Positions 16,075 to 23,289 of a stretch of 32,610 nucleotides of DNA are shown piece by piece. Origin of the DNA: Bradyrhizobium sp. (GTDB taxonomy: Bacteria > Pseudomonadota > Alphaproteobacteria > Rhizobiales > Xanthobacteraceae); assembly GCF_019244115.1 (NCBI RefSeq), contig NZ_JAFATE010000011.1, positions 1-32,610 of the forward strand, read 5' to 3'. Each line of letters begins with the position of its first letter. The stretch's first letter is position 1. The notes under the pieces were generated by a model. It ran no database searches. It saw only the letters and a list, made by a program, of their open reading frames with translations, and had not been told where the DNA came from. Position numbers and translations under genes: made by a program.

Positions 16075-16713
16075 GTGATTGGACGCCCAGAAAATCAGCG
16101 CACCGCTCCAGCCGATCCAAGCCTCATCGACGGCTTCAAGACGGCGGCAACCGCCATCATCAGCGATAACCTGAGCCGACTGCCTGGCGCAGCGAACCTC
16201 AGGCCGTTCTACACGGGCGGCACCATGGTCGGGACCGCGCTCACGGTGCGGACTGCAGCCGGAGACAACCTCTTCATCCACAGGGCCCTCGAGCTCATCC
16301 GCCCTGGGGACGTGCTCGTCGTCGACGGCGGCGGCGATGAATCACGCGCCCTGGTCGGTGAAATCATCGCGTTGATCGCCTCGACACGCGGCGCGGCGGG
16401 CATAGTGATCGATGGGGCTATCCGCGATTCGGCCGCACTGATGAAATCGAACTTTCCCATTTTCGCGCGCGCAGCCAACCATCGCGGGCCTTACAAGAAC
16501 GGTCCTGGCGAAATCAACGTTCCGGTATCAATCGCGGGCTTAGTCGTTGAGCACGGCGACATCGTGGTTGGTGACCAGGACGGAGTGGTGGCATTCCCGC
16601 TGGCGATGGCGCCGGAGTTATTGAGCGCGGTGCGGGCTCAAGAGAAACGCGAAGAGGAGATGATGAAGAGCATTCGCGAAGGCCGCTATAGCGGCGCCTA
16701 CGGCAAACGCTGA
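16075..16713 (+). CDS. RraA family / HMG-CHA aldolase-like protein
   Basis: This is a 212-residue member of the RraA-like family that includes 4-hydroxy-4-methyl-2-oxoglutarate (HMG) and 4-carboxy-4-hydroxy-2-oxoadipate (CHA) aldolases, which split these acids to pyruvate plus a second keto acid. The start is GTG at 16075. The substrate/metal motif is visible as E96, then 20 residues, then R117-D118; known aldolases have Asp-X20-Arg-Asp, so Glu replaces Asp here. GDVLVVDGGG (78-87) and GDIVVGDQDGVVAFP (161-175) are family marks. The C-terminal Arg/Tyr-rich tail (SGAYGKR) resembles that of catabolic members. Its place after an aminotransferase argues for a metabolic aldolase rather than an RNase E inhibitor. 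Confidence 0.88.
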   Translation: MIGRPENQRTAPADPSLIDGFKTAATAIISDNLSRLPGAANLRPFYTGGTMVGTALTVRTAAGDNLFIHRALELIRPGDVLVVDGGGDESRALVGEIIALIASTRGAAGIVIDGAIRDSAALMKSNFPIFARAANHRGPYKNGPGEINVPVSIAGLVVEHGDIVVGDQDGVVAFPLAMAPELLSAVRAQEKREEEMMKSIREGRYSGAYGKR

Positions 16714-16957
16714 CCGCGGATCAATCGCGCTCATGGAATGATCTAGGCCACGCGGCGTCGCCAAATCCGATGCTTGCGAGTTCGATGGACGCCACCCAGA
16801 ACGCCAGCAAAATCGCGGGGCGACGGACGATCGGTCCTGCTGTCGACAAAAGCTCGGCCACGTGGCCCCACGGCCCGAATCTTCGCGCACGCGCGTTGTG
16901 GCATCGATCGGCCAGTCTGCGCGATATTTCAGTCGATCGGCGGCGGAGTTGCCTTTT

Positions 16958-16978
16958 CGTTCCGATCGAATCGGAACG
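16958..16978. repeat. Perfect inverted repeat, 9-bp arms with 3-base loop
   Basis: The arms CGTTCCGAT and ATCGGAACG flank CGA. There is no T-run on either side in the right place, so it is not a standard terminator. It could be a protein site near an integration junction. Confidence 0.7.
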
Positions 16979-17115
16979 GAAGACCCACGGTCAAAAGCTC
17001 GGTTTGACGCTCATTAGGGGTAACATCGCAAAAACTAGCCGCAACAGCCTTTGTCGCTACTCGTTGTCTTTGCTCTCGATTCGAACAATCGGATACAGAG
17101 AAGAGCACCGTGGCG

Positions 17116-17129
17116 TGGCGGAGAGAGTG
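17116..17129 (-). other. tRNA-Ser-like 3' end, possible attachment-site scar
   Basis: Read on the minus strand this stretch ends in CACTCTCTCCGCCA, which matches the acceptor stem, discriminator and CCA of many bacterial tRNA-Ser genes. The bases that would form the T-arm do not fold properly (CCGAATC in place of a GTTCGAATC core), so it is not a working tRNA. An excisionase-type gene starts 440 bases away. tRNA 3' ends are common targets of integrases, so this may be an att remnant. Confidence 0.35.
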
Positions 17130-17277
17130 TCCGCGATTCGGCGCAAGATATCCCTTTATCTTCAAATGGTTGAGTGATTTGCGCGCTAGCGGTTCCACAG
17201 AGTTACCCTCAGCCAATTGGCGGATTGGAACGGAAAAAGACGGACAACCGCGGCCAAGTGTGCCAAGCCGCGAAGTG

Positions 17278-17568
17278 TTACCAAATCTTTTTCATACCTC
17301 CAGGCCCCGGGGGGTTCACGTCGAGCAGTGCTTGGAGCGAGCTCACGAGCACTAACCGCCGACGTCCTACGGTTGTCGTAATGAGATGCCCTGTCCCAAT
17401 TAACTCGTAAAGCTTCGTGCGTCCCAAGCCGGTGACCTCGCTTGCTTCGTTAATCGTGCAGGTGAGCCGTTGAACGAACGGAATCGACTTTGGTTCTCCA
17501 GATGACGGATTGGATGGAGCAATCGGCAACCCTTCGCTTCTGTCTCCCCCTCTTCGACTGTATCCCAT
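17278..17568 (-). CDS. Excisionase/AlpA-type helix-turn-helix protein
   Basis: This 96-residue protein has a MerR-like HTH_17 (excisionase family) domain at about residues 37-82: INEASEVTGLGRTKLYELI, a short wing with TTTVGRRRLVLVSSL and a QALL helix. Such proteins direct excision of integrated elements or activate integrase genes. The ATG at 17568 has an AGGAGG ribosome site 4 bases away. The N-terminal 30 residues are polar and unstructured. It is alone on its strand, close to the tRNA-Ser-like scar and to a probable integrase tail, which fits a decayed integrative element. The ORF itself appears intact. Confidence 0.75.
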   Translation of the reverse strand: MGYSRRGGDRSEGLPIAPSNPSSGEPKSIPFVQRLTCTINEASEVTGLGRTKLYELIGTGHLITTTVGRRRLVLVSSLQALLDVNPPGPGGMKKIW

Positions 17569-18149
17569 GGCCCCTCCTACTTCACAAAGTGCTCGGCGGG
17601 ACGAGAGTTTGCTGTGCGGCGATCAACGTCAATGCGGACGCCCGAGAGCTCCCGCGTACACTGGAGCACAGCGACGGCTGTTCGAGCGCATTTGGATATC
17701 AACTGCGGCATGGAATTTTTTCGCGATTGAGGAGGACTGGCGGGCGTTGCAGCGAATTGATTTTTCAGAGGCCTCCGTCAGCTTAGAGGGTTTCCGCGGT
17801 TGAATACTGTCAACGCACATTGGGACAAAAGGCAGCTCGAAGTGCTATTCAACTGCAATGGCTTTTCCGGCTCTAACGGGCCGCCCAGCCTTCAGGTCTG
17901 GCTACATCCCAGCGATTGCGAACCGCGCGTCATTCAATTAGGAGCGCTGTTCCGCGAACGACTAACCTGATTTTCGAGCCATGCAGGAGCGAGCCTTCCG
18001 GTCCCGAACAAAGCCGCCAAGCGGTGTATGTTCGCTTGGCGACTTCACCGTTCGTGGTCCGGACATAAAGGAGGGAAACTGTCCGGTTCGCCCCAGATAG
18101 TTGATCTGCGCCAGCCAGCAACAAACGCCGCCCATTAAGCTGACTGGGT
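17569..18149. other. No recognisable gene
   Basis: These 581 bases contain several overlapping open frames on both strands, including one on the minus strand spanning 17930-18334. None has a ribosome site, domain or consistent composition. Nothing further can be supported here. Confidence 0.5.
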
Positions 18150-18172
18150 AACGTTAATGTCGTGACCGCGAG

Positions 18173-18355
18173 GTGTGCGCGAACGCGAACGGCGACTGGC
18201 CGGCTGTTACTCAGGAGGCCTACAACCTCGCCTTTGAGGCAAGGGTCGCGAGGAAGCGAGAGGTGCTCGATGCCTGGGCTACGGAGCTGCGGCGGATTGT
18301 CGGCGCCAATCCGGAAGAAGCCGAGCAGTCGCAACAGCAGCGCCTTGCGGCGTGA
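18173..18355 (+). pseudogene. Probable C-terminal remnant of a tyrosine integrase
   Basis: About 46 residues read EAYNLAFEARVARKREVLDAWA and on to a TGA at 18355. The pattern of a Tyr-bearing AYN followed by a basic KREVLDAWA helix is like the extreme C-terminus of P4-type phage integrases, where it follows the catalytic Tyr. No catalytic-domain sequence is recognisable upstream in any frame, so only the tail survives. A good terminator follows at 18388. The assignment rests on a short pattern and is tentative. Confidence 0.35.
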
Positions 18356-18387
18356 TCTCGCTTTCTGTCAGCGCTAAGAAATGGCAT

Positions 18388-18413
18388 GCGGTCGCTCGTT
18401 GCGACCGCCTTTT
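18388..18413 (+). terminator. Rho-independent terminator
   Basis: A perfect 8-bp stem (GCGGTCGC / GCGACCGC) with a TCGTT loop is followed by CTTTT. It lies 33 bases after the stop of the integrase-like tail. Its stem-loop is nearly identical, in inverted orientation, to that of the terminator at 18853-18882. Confidence 0.8.
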
Positions 18414-18419
18414 AGTCGA

Positions 18420-18455
18420 GAGCGCCAAATAATATCGGGAGCGCTAAATAATATC
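18420..18455 (+). repeat. Two tandem 17-bp direct repeats, period 19 bp
   Basis: GAGCGCYAAATAATATC occurs at 18420-18436 (Y=C) and 18439-18455 (Y=T). A weaker third copy (12 of 16 bases) starts at 18370, on the other side of the terminator. The repeats lie upstream of the small ORF at 18522 and look like an operator or iteron pair. Confidence 0.75.
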
Positions 18456-18521
18456 TGCGTATATGAAAATTAAGGACGCAATGGACACGGTGCGGCAATA
18501 CTCAGAAAAGGTTTGATAACA

Positions 18522-18746
18522 ATGGAAGCCAAGAAATCGCTTGAACAACAATTGAGAAACACCAACGGCGGTACCACCTTGGCCAAGAGGCGCAAAGACA
18601 TGTCTGAGACTTTCGGAGCCTGTTTGAGCCCTGTTATTGTGGAGGCGTGGCTCAGCCAGATCGGTCTCTCTGGGGTTAAGGTCAAAGAGAGCGGGACAAC
18701 CGGCGACTGGGTTTTTGAACTACCCGCCCCAACGTCGGTTGCTTGA
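18522..18746 (+). CDS. Hypothetical small protein
   Basis: This 74-residue ORF starts ATGGAAGCC with an AAAAGG stretch about 10 bases upstream. The N-terminus is polar (MEAKKSLEQQLRNTNGG) and the rest has no recognised domain, but a patterned GDWVFELPAP near the end looks like real protein. It is flanked by two related terminators and preceded by the tandem repeats at 18420-18455, so it may be an inserted cargo gene. An in-frame TTG at 18513 is an alternative start. Function is unknown. Confidence 0.4.
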   Translation: MEAKKSLEQQLRNTNGGTTLAKRRKDMSETFGACLSPVIVEAWLSQIGLSGVKVKESGTTGDWVFELPAPTSVA

Positions 18747-18803
18747 GGGATACCGGACCACGTCACGCGCTGGCTCCACCGACTGTAAGCGCCGCGCGCC
18801 GAG

Positions 18804-18823
18804 CCGGAAGAAGCCGAGCAGTC
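18804..18823 (+). repeat. 20-bp exact repeat of the integrase-like gene tail
   Basis: CCGGAAGAAGCCGAGCAGTC is identical at 18311-18330 and 18804-18823, and both encode PEEAEQS in an open frame that ends soon after. Each copy is followed by a related GGCGGTCG-stem hairpin. The second copy has lost everything upstream. This marks a duplicated 3' end of one gene family. Confidence 0.8.
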
Positions 18824-18852
18824 TAGCCGGCGCCGTAACGTCCGATGTGGTT

Positions 18853-18882
18853 AAAGGCGGTCGTAACGAGCGACCGCCTTTT
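18853..18882 (+). terminator. Rho-independent terminator
   Basis: The stem AAAGGCGGTCG / CGACCGCCTTT (11 bp) with a 7-base loop is followed by a T-run. With A on one side and T on the other it could work in both directions. The reverse complement of its stem-loop matches the 18388 terminator apart from one base. Confidence 0.8.
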
Positions 18883-19014
18883 CCCTACGCGTGCTGGCCG
18901 CGATTTACTATGAACCTCAGGAAATCACATCGTACCGCCTCTGACGGGTGTAGGTCGGGTACTGAAAGATGAAAGGAGGACGCTGCCAAACCACCGCGTC
19001 CATGCATAGAGGCT

Positions 19015-19191
19015 ATGGCGATGGACGTGATTATCTTGATGTTAGTTGTGATGGTGATCGTACTGCTGGTGTCGGCGATCGGGAGCTGGCGCGGTTATCG
19101 AGGCATCGTCGCACCTCAACGCGGCACGCTGATGCTCGTCTGCACGACGGTGTTGGTGGTGATCGTCCTGGTGATGATGGTCGTGGGTTAG
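19015..19191 (+). CDS. Small two-helix membrane protein
   Basis: This 58-residue ORF begins ATGGCGATGGACGTG with an AGAGG ribosome site a few bases upstream. Residues 4-22 and about 40-57 are strongly hydrophobic (Val/Ile/Leu/Met-rich), joined by a basic loop (SWRGYRGIVAPQRG). The clean two-helix hairpin design with a positive loop strongly suggests a real inner-membrane peptide. The Met at 19021 is an alternative start. Small membrane proteins of this shape are frequent in Bradyrhizobium; the function is unknown. Confidence 0.55.
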   Translation: MAMDVIILMLVVMVIVLLVSAIGSWRGYRGIVAPQRGTLMLVCTTVLVVIVLVMMVVG

Positions 19192-19653
19192 GCGGCACGC
19201 ACCGAACGGGAGCACCAGAGGCGTGGCAAGGTTACGTCCAAAGGAACAGACCCAAGACCCAGCAGCGCGCGATCATGCAGACGTGCCAAGCGACCAAAGC
19301 GATACATCGCGAGGCATAAACCAACACCTTCCAGTCGCGCCCGACATGACCAAGCTCGTTAACGAATACGGACCACATCCCCATAACGAAATTGGTTGCC
19401 AATCGTAAGTTGCGGGGACTAGGTCGCGCCAAAGCGTGTTCTTTGGGTCATTGACCTTGAACAAGCCCACGCTGAACAAGCTCTCGTTGTCGTTACATTG
19501 AGCGCGGCCACCCTGGTCGGTTGCGTGAGCCTGCTTCTGTTTTCGGTCCTGTAAGGGCCTAAAATGTCCCAATCGCGCCGGAACTTCAACCGGTCCCGCC
19601 GCAAGCGTATTGGAAGGAAGCCCAATGCAGCCTGAAGCGGGTTGCTTAAAGGG
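19192..19653. other. No intact gene; one hydrophobic C-terminal fragment
   Basis: I see no complete gene here. On the plus strand a frame closing with TAA at about 19554 encodes a hydrophobic tail (LVVVTLSAATLVGCVSLLLF). It follows an in-frame stop and has no start codon before the hydrophobic part, so it looks like a broken membrane-anchor gene. The rest is unassigned. Confidence 0.45.
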
Positions 19654-20060
19654 ATGCCGGTGCTCGTGGTTGAGGACGACTACTTCCTGGCCGACGATCT
19701 GAAGAGGGCGCATGTCATACATCCTTGTTGTCGAAGACGAGGAGCTGACACGAATGGTCCTGCGAGATATGCTCGGGCAACTTGGGCACACTGTCGTCGC
19801 CGAGGGCTGGAAACCTCAACGACGGCGTTGCACTCGCCAAGAGCGCCGAATTCAATCTCGCTATTTTGGATGTTAAGCTCGGTCAAGATACCGTGGAGCC
19901 GGTTGCTGCTGTCGTCCAGCGCCGAGGCGTACCTATCATTTTTGCGAGTGGGTACGAAGAAGCCGGTCTACCGAAAGGTTTCGTTGGCCACCTCCTGCAG
20001 AAGCCCTTTACGATGTCGGAGCTGGCCTCCGTGCTTGCCGCTGCATCCACTGGGAGAGGG
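19654..20060 (+). pseudogene. Frameshifted, chimeric response-regulator receiver gene
   Basis: Receiver-domain sequence is spread over three frames. The first frame gives MPVLVVEDDYFLADDLKRA (from 19654). The second gives MSYILVVEDEELTRMVLRD and LGHTVVAE (from 19712). The third gives NLNDGVALAKSAEFNLAILDVKLG with the phospho-acceptor Asp, then IIFASGYEE and HLLQKPF with the conserved Ser and Lys, to about 20050. Two separate N-terminal receiver starts are joined head to tail before a single C-terminal part, so this is a fusion of two related genes plus a later frameshift. No output domain follows. It cannot make a working receiver. Confidence 0.75.
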
Positions 20061-20069
20061 AGTGAACCC

Positions 20070-20454
20070 CTACGAGGTCGGCGGCGTGCCGATGTTCAGA
20101 AAGCTGGAGACGGCGGTCACGAGTTGCGCCGCCGCGAACGGCTTCGGCACAAGAATGCTGTTGGGCACGCCCTTCGAAGGCCATCCACCTTCGCGGCGCC
20201 AGTCACGTAGATCACGAGGAATGTGGGTTCTGCTCCCTGATCCGTCGAGCCACATCCCATCCGCTCAGCCTGCAGCGCAAATGGATGTCGGTGATCAGCG
20301 CCTTGTAGCCTTTCTCGTTGATGATTAGGGTGAGCGCTTCTTCGCCGGTCGCGGCCGCATGGACGGCAAAGCCACCGCCGGTTAGGGCTTCCTCTACATC
20401 GGTCGCCAATAGATGTTCGTCCTCGACGAGAAGGATCAGAGGCAGCTCGGGCAC
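20070..20454 (-). pseudogene. Frameshifted response-regulator receiver gene
   Basis: On the minus strand a GTG at 20454 opens PLILLVEDEHLLATDVEEAL and continues through ALITDIHLRCRLSGWDVARRIRE with the phospho-acceptor Asp. The frame breaks near 20215. The end of the domain is found in other frames: FLVIYVTGAA with the conserved Thr, and then NSILVPKPFAAAQLVTAV with the conserved Lys, closing at 20070. All receiver signature residues are present but at least two indels separate them. It is a single-domain regulator pseudogene, tail to tail with the plus-strand receiver pseudogene. Confidence 0.75.
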
Positions 20455-20518
20455 GCATCTCCCAAGGAGAGTGTTCGGGTTGACTTGCTAACCACGTGCC
20501 CGGAAGTCTGTGGTTCCT

Positions 20519-20697
20519 TTAGAAATGTTCAAAGGTGGAAATATACCAATTCGGACTAGCGCCCTCGGGCAGGCCGGTGGTGATCCGCCCTTTGCCGCCG
20601 CACCCCTCGCATCGCGGCGGATATATTCGACGGCCTTGCGCCACTGGTTGGATTGCCTTGCAGTCCCTGATCCTCCACAGTCCGGGCAGAGCTTCAA
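20519..20697 (-). pseudogene. Frameshifted small CxxCxGxG zinc-ribbon-type protein
   Basis: The minus strand from 20697 reads LCPDCGGSGTARQSNQWRKA in one frame. A second matching motif, RCEGCGGKGRITTG, is found in the next frame about 20 codons later, ending at 20519. Two CxxCxGxG units are what a DnaJ-like zinc ribbon needs, so a single-base indel near 20625 has split one gene. Function is unknown; small zinc proteins of this form occur in rhizobia. Confidence 0.55.
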
Positions 20698-20716
20698 GAG
20701 AAGAATTCCATCGCAC

Positions 20717-21454
20717 GCCTCCCGCGTTGCCGAAGACGAGAATCTTGCGCGCGAGGCGCCTCCTCGGTCACCACACCGCCAGACCCAATCCCCAGTCCGG
20801 ACCGATTACGGGCGGCATCGCAGCGGTTGTGCCGTAATCGTCGAATCCCGCACCCTCTTCCAGGGTGTATTCTCGTTCAATTTCGGGTTCTCTGCAGCGG
20901 TGGAGGATCTCCGATAGTACCTCGTCCGTTCTTGTGCGAAGGCCAACAATCCGCTCTGGTCGAACGGCATGCGGCGTGGTATCGAAAGCGCGCTCCGAAA
21001 CGGAGCACTGCTGCCGGAAGCACGATCTTTCGACGACGAGTTTGACGCAGTGGGCGCGCCCTCTCTTGACCGCGGGCGATCTACGCTAAGATGCAAACCA
21101 TCTCTGGTTGGATCGGGAAACATCAAACCGTCAGCACAGAACTAGGCATTCGACGCGACGCAGAAGGTTGCCGCATTATCCTACGGCGCGCGGACGGACA
21201 GGGAAACCGATTGCCTTCGCGCGTTCTGGGCGTGCATGTCGAAGCGATGAATTGGAGTCGCACGGGCGTGCCGAGTTCGCCGGAGTGCGCGGTCTTTGTC
21301 GCACGCGCTGCGCGTCTGGCGCGAGCGCCTCGGACAAGAACGCAACGAAATGAACTGGCGAAGCCTGCTCCACCCGAGTGCCTGGGCTCAATTAAGCCGC
21401 GCTGCTAATTGTGGGCGCTGCAATTATACCACTTGGTACGCGGACGCGGACGGG
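20717..21454. other. No recognisable gene
   Basis: These 738 bases hold open frames on both strands (for example minus 20806-21126 and plus 21091-21408) without ribosome sites or domains. A small perfect hairpin (GCTCCG-AAA-CGGAGC, 20992-21006) is present. I see nothing further to support. Confidence 0.5.
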
Positions 21455-21612
21455 CAGTCGAAATGCTGTCGCTTCAGCGCCGAGCAGAAGTGGGCGATCG
21501 TGCAGGAGGCGGAGAATTCGGCGTCGCCACCAGCGCGGTTTTCCGCTGGCGGGTCGAATTTTGGCCTGACCACCCGGAGCGCGCCCTGGCTCAAGACGGT
21601 TTCGGTCGCTGA
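21455..21612 (+). pseudogene. Transposase OrfA remnant (IS66/IS3-like HTH)
   Basis: One frame reads RFSAEQKWAIVQEAE and the next frame continues GVATSAVFRWRVEFW. Joined, these match the HTH of IS66 TnpA-type proteins, with the same layout as the intact copy at 31191 (WTLEEKRRIVAES then GLSTGQLFTWRR). One indel and loss of both ends make it a scrap. Confidence 0.55.
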
Positions 21613-21731
21613 CGACGCTTCGGATGGATGCCGCGCTCGTTAGTGTCCCGTCTGCAAATGTTGACTAATATCGGTGTGGTTGCTGATTTGGGTGCAGGAT
21701 CACTGGATGGCACGGCCAATCAATCAAACGT

Positions 21732-22764
21732 TTGCAAGCGGAGCCGGTGGTGGTGGCGAAGTTGCGGCGTAGATCGCGAGCGTCGACGAGCACGGTGCGG
21801 GAACGGGGCCGTGCTGACATGATCCTGCTTCGGCTCGACGGTGTGAGCGTCACCGAGGCAGCGGCTTGTCTGAAGACAGCGGCAAAGCGGGTTTCGACCT
21901 GGTCGAAGCGCTTTGAGAGGCACGGGCTTGATGGCCTGAAGGACCAACCAGGACGGGGTCGCAAGCCGTCGATCCCGGCGAGCAAGGTCCAGCGCGTTGT
22001 GACGCGGCCTCCGAAGGGCCGCAAGTCGGAGCGTGCGCAGCATGGGCCGCCACGCTGGCGGGTCGCACAGGACCGTGCAACGGGTCTGGTCGACGAATGA
22101 TCTGAAACCGCATGAAGATTTTCAAGCTCTCCAACGAGCCGAGCTTCGAGGAGAGATTCTGGATGTCATCGGTCTCTATCTTGATCCGCCATTGAAAGCC
22201 TTGATTCTTTGCTGCGACGAGACGAGCCAATGTCAGGCCTTGGAACGGACCCAGTTGTCGCTCCCGCTCGCGGCTAGCGGCCACGTAAAATGACGCACGA
22301 CTACAAGCGCCAGGGAACGTTCACTCTGTTCACGGCCCTAATTGCTCTGGAAGGCCGCCTGATCGCTCGCACTGAGAAACGGCATACGCACGTCGAATGG
22401 CTCCGCTTCCTGAAAGAGGTCGGCCGCGAGACGAAGGATCTCGACATCCATCTCATCCAGGACAACTACGCGACGCATAAGCAACCCAAGGTCAGCGCCT
22501 GGCGCAAGCGCGATCCACGTTTCAAAAGGCTCTATACGCCGACTTCATCGTCCTGGATGAGACTTGTCGGAGCGCTTCTTTGTCGACTTGGATGCCGATG
22601 TCATCCGGACCGTCAGTTTCGCATCGGTTGGCGAGCTCGTCCGCGGCATCAAGGCCTATCTCGACGGCCGCAACGTCAATCCGGAGCCCAACAAGTGGAG
22701 AGCTAAGAGCGAGGCAATCCTCGAGATCAGTCGCAAATATGCTAGCGGTTTACCAATCGCCTGA
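21732..22764 (+). pseudogene. IS630 family transposase, frameshifted (three breaks)
   Basis: This is an almost full-length IS630-type DDE transposase spread over alternating frames. The HTH part has VSVTEAAACLKTAAKRVSTW and LDGLKDQPGRGRKP. The middle has DVIGLYLDPPLKALILCCDE with the first catalytic Asp. Then come MTHDYKRQGTF and LIQDNYATHK with the second Asp. The last part reads SERFFVDLDADVIR with the catalytic Glu and ends at 22764. All three DDE residues survive, so decay is by small indels (near 22040, 22290 and 22560), not by loss of the active site. I could not define the terminal inverted repeats. Confidence 0.85.
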
Positions 22765-23194
22765 ACAAATTGATGGACTTTGGACTAAACGGACTCATGA
22801 TCATCACAAACGGGCGGACCCGAGCCAGTGCTCGCAGGTAGACCAACACAAAATTCGATAAAGCCAACTTCATATGAACACCTTTGCTCGCAAGTGCATT
22901 CGTGTGTACGATCTCCGGAAGGTAAGTCCCACCGACTTGTGTTGATTGCCACCTTTCGATGGAATCGCTCTCCGACGCTCAACGCTATCACTATTCTTCG
23001 CTGATAGCCATAATGAGTGCAGTTCCTGCAGCATGTTGGGCGTGGCCGGGGTCGAGGCGTCAATTTTATAGCCGTGGACCGGCGGGGGCGCCGCGGCGCA
23101 CCTAGCTAAAGCTGCGTAGATCGTGCTCGCGTCAGCAGCAAAAGTGACAGTGCACCCGAGCTCTTCCTCAAGGCCTCATCAGTTCATCCGGCGT
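22765..23194. other. No recognisable gene
   Basis: Nothing coding is evident in these 430 bases. From about 23195 onward the sequence (GATTAGCTGAATCGAATGGG and what follows) resembles the outer end of the next IS630 copy, so an IS boundary may lie there. Confidence 0.45.
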
Positions 23195-23289
23195 CTAAAG
23201 CAGGATGAGATTAGCTGAATCGAATGGGATTCCTAAATGAGCGCATTTCTGATTCGTCACGCGGGCTGGGAAGGAGGCCGGGATGGCTG

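Larger units (their letters stand above)
16714..17277. other. Non-coding junction between catabolic block and decayed zone
   Basis: I find no convincing gene in these 564 bases. Open frames on both strands lack ribosome sites and domains. The stretch holds a perfect hairpin at 16958-16978 and a tRNA-Ser-like 3' end at 17116-17129, listed separately. Base composition becomes more mixed than in the operons to the left, so this is where the accessory zone seems to begin. Confidence 0.6.

Noticed and set aside
17095..17150. A functional tRNA-Ser gene
   Set aside because: Only the CCA-end resembles one; the T-arm does not form and no anticodon arm was found at the right distance.
17930..18334. 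134-codon minus-strand open frame
   Set aside because: No ribosome site or domain, and it overlaps the more plausible integrase-like tail on the plus strand.
19554..19640. Continuation of the hydrophobic fragment as a real gene
   Set aside because: An in-frame stop precedes it and no start codon lies before the hydrophobic segment.
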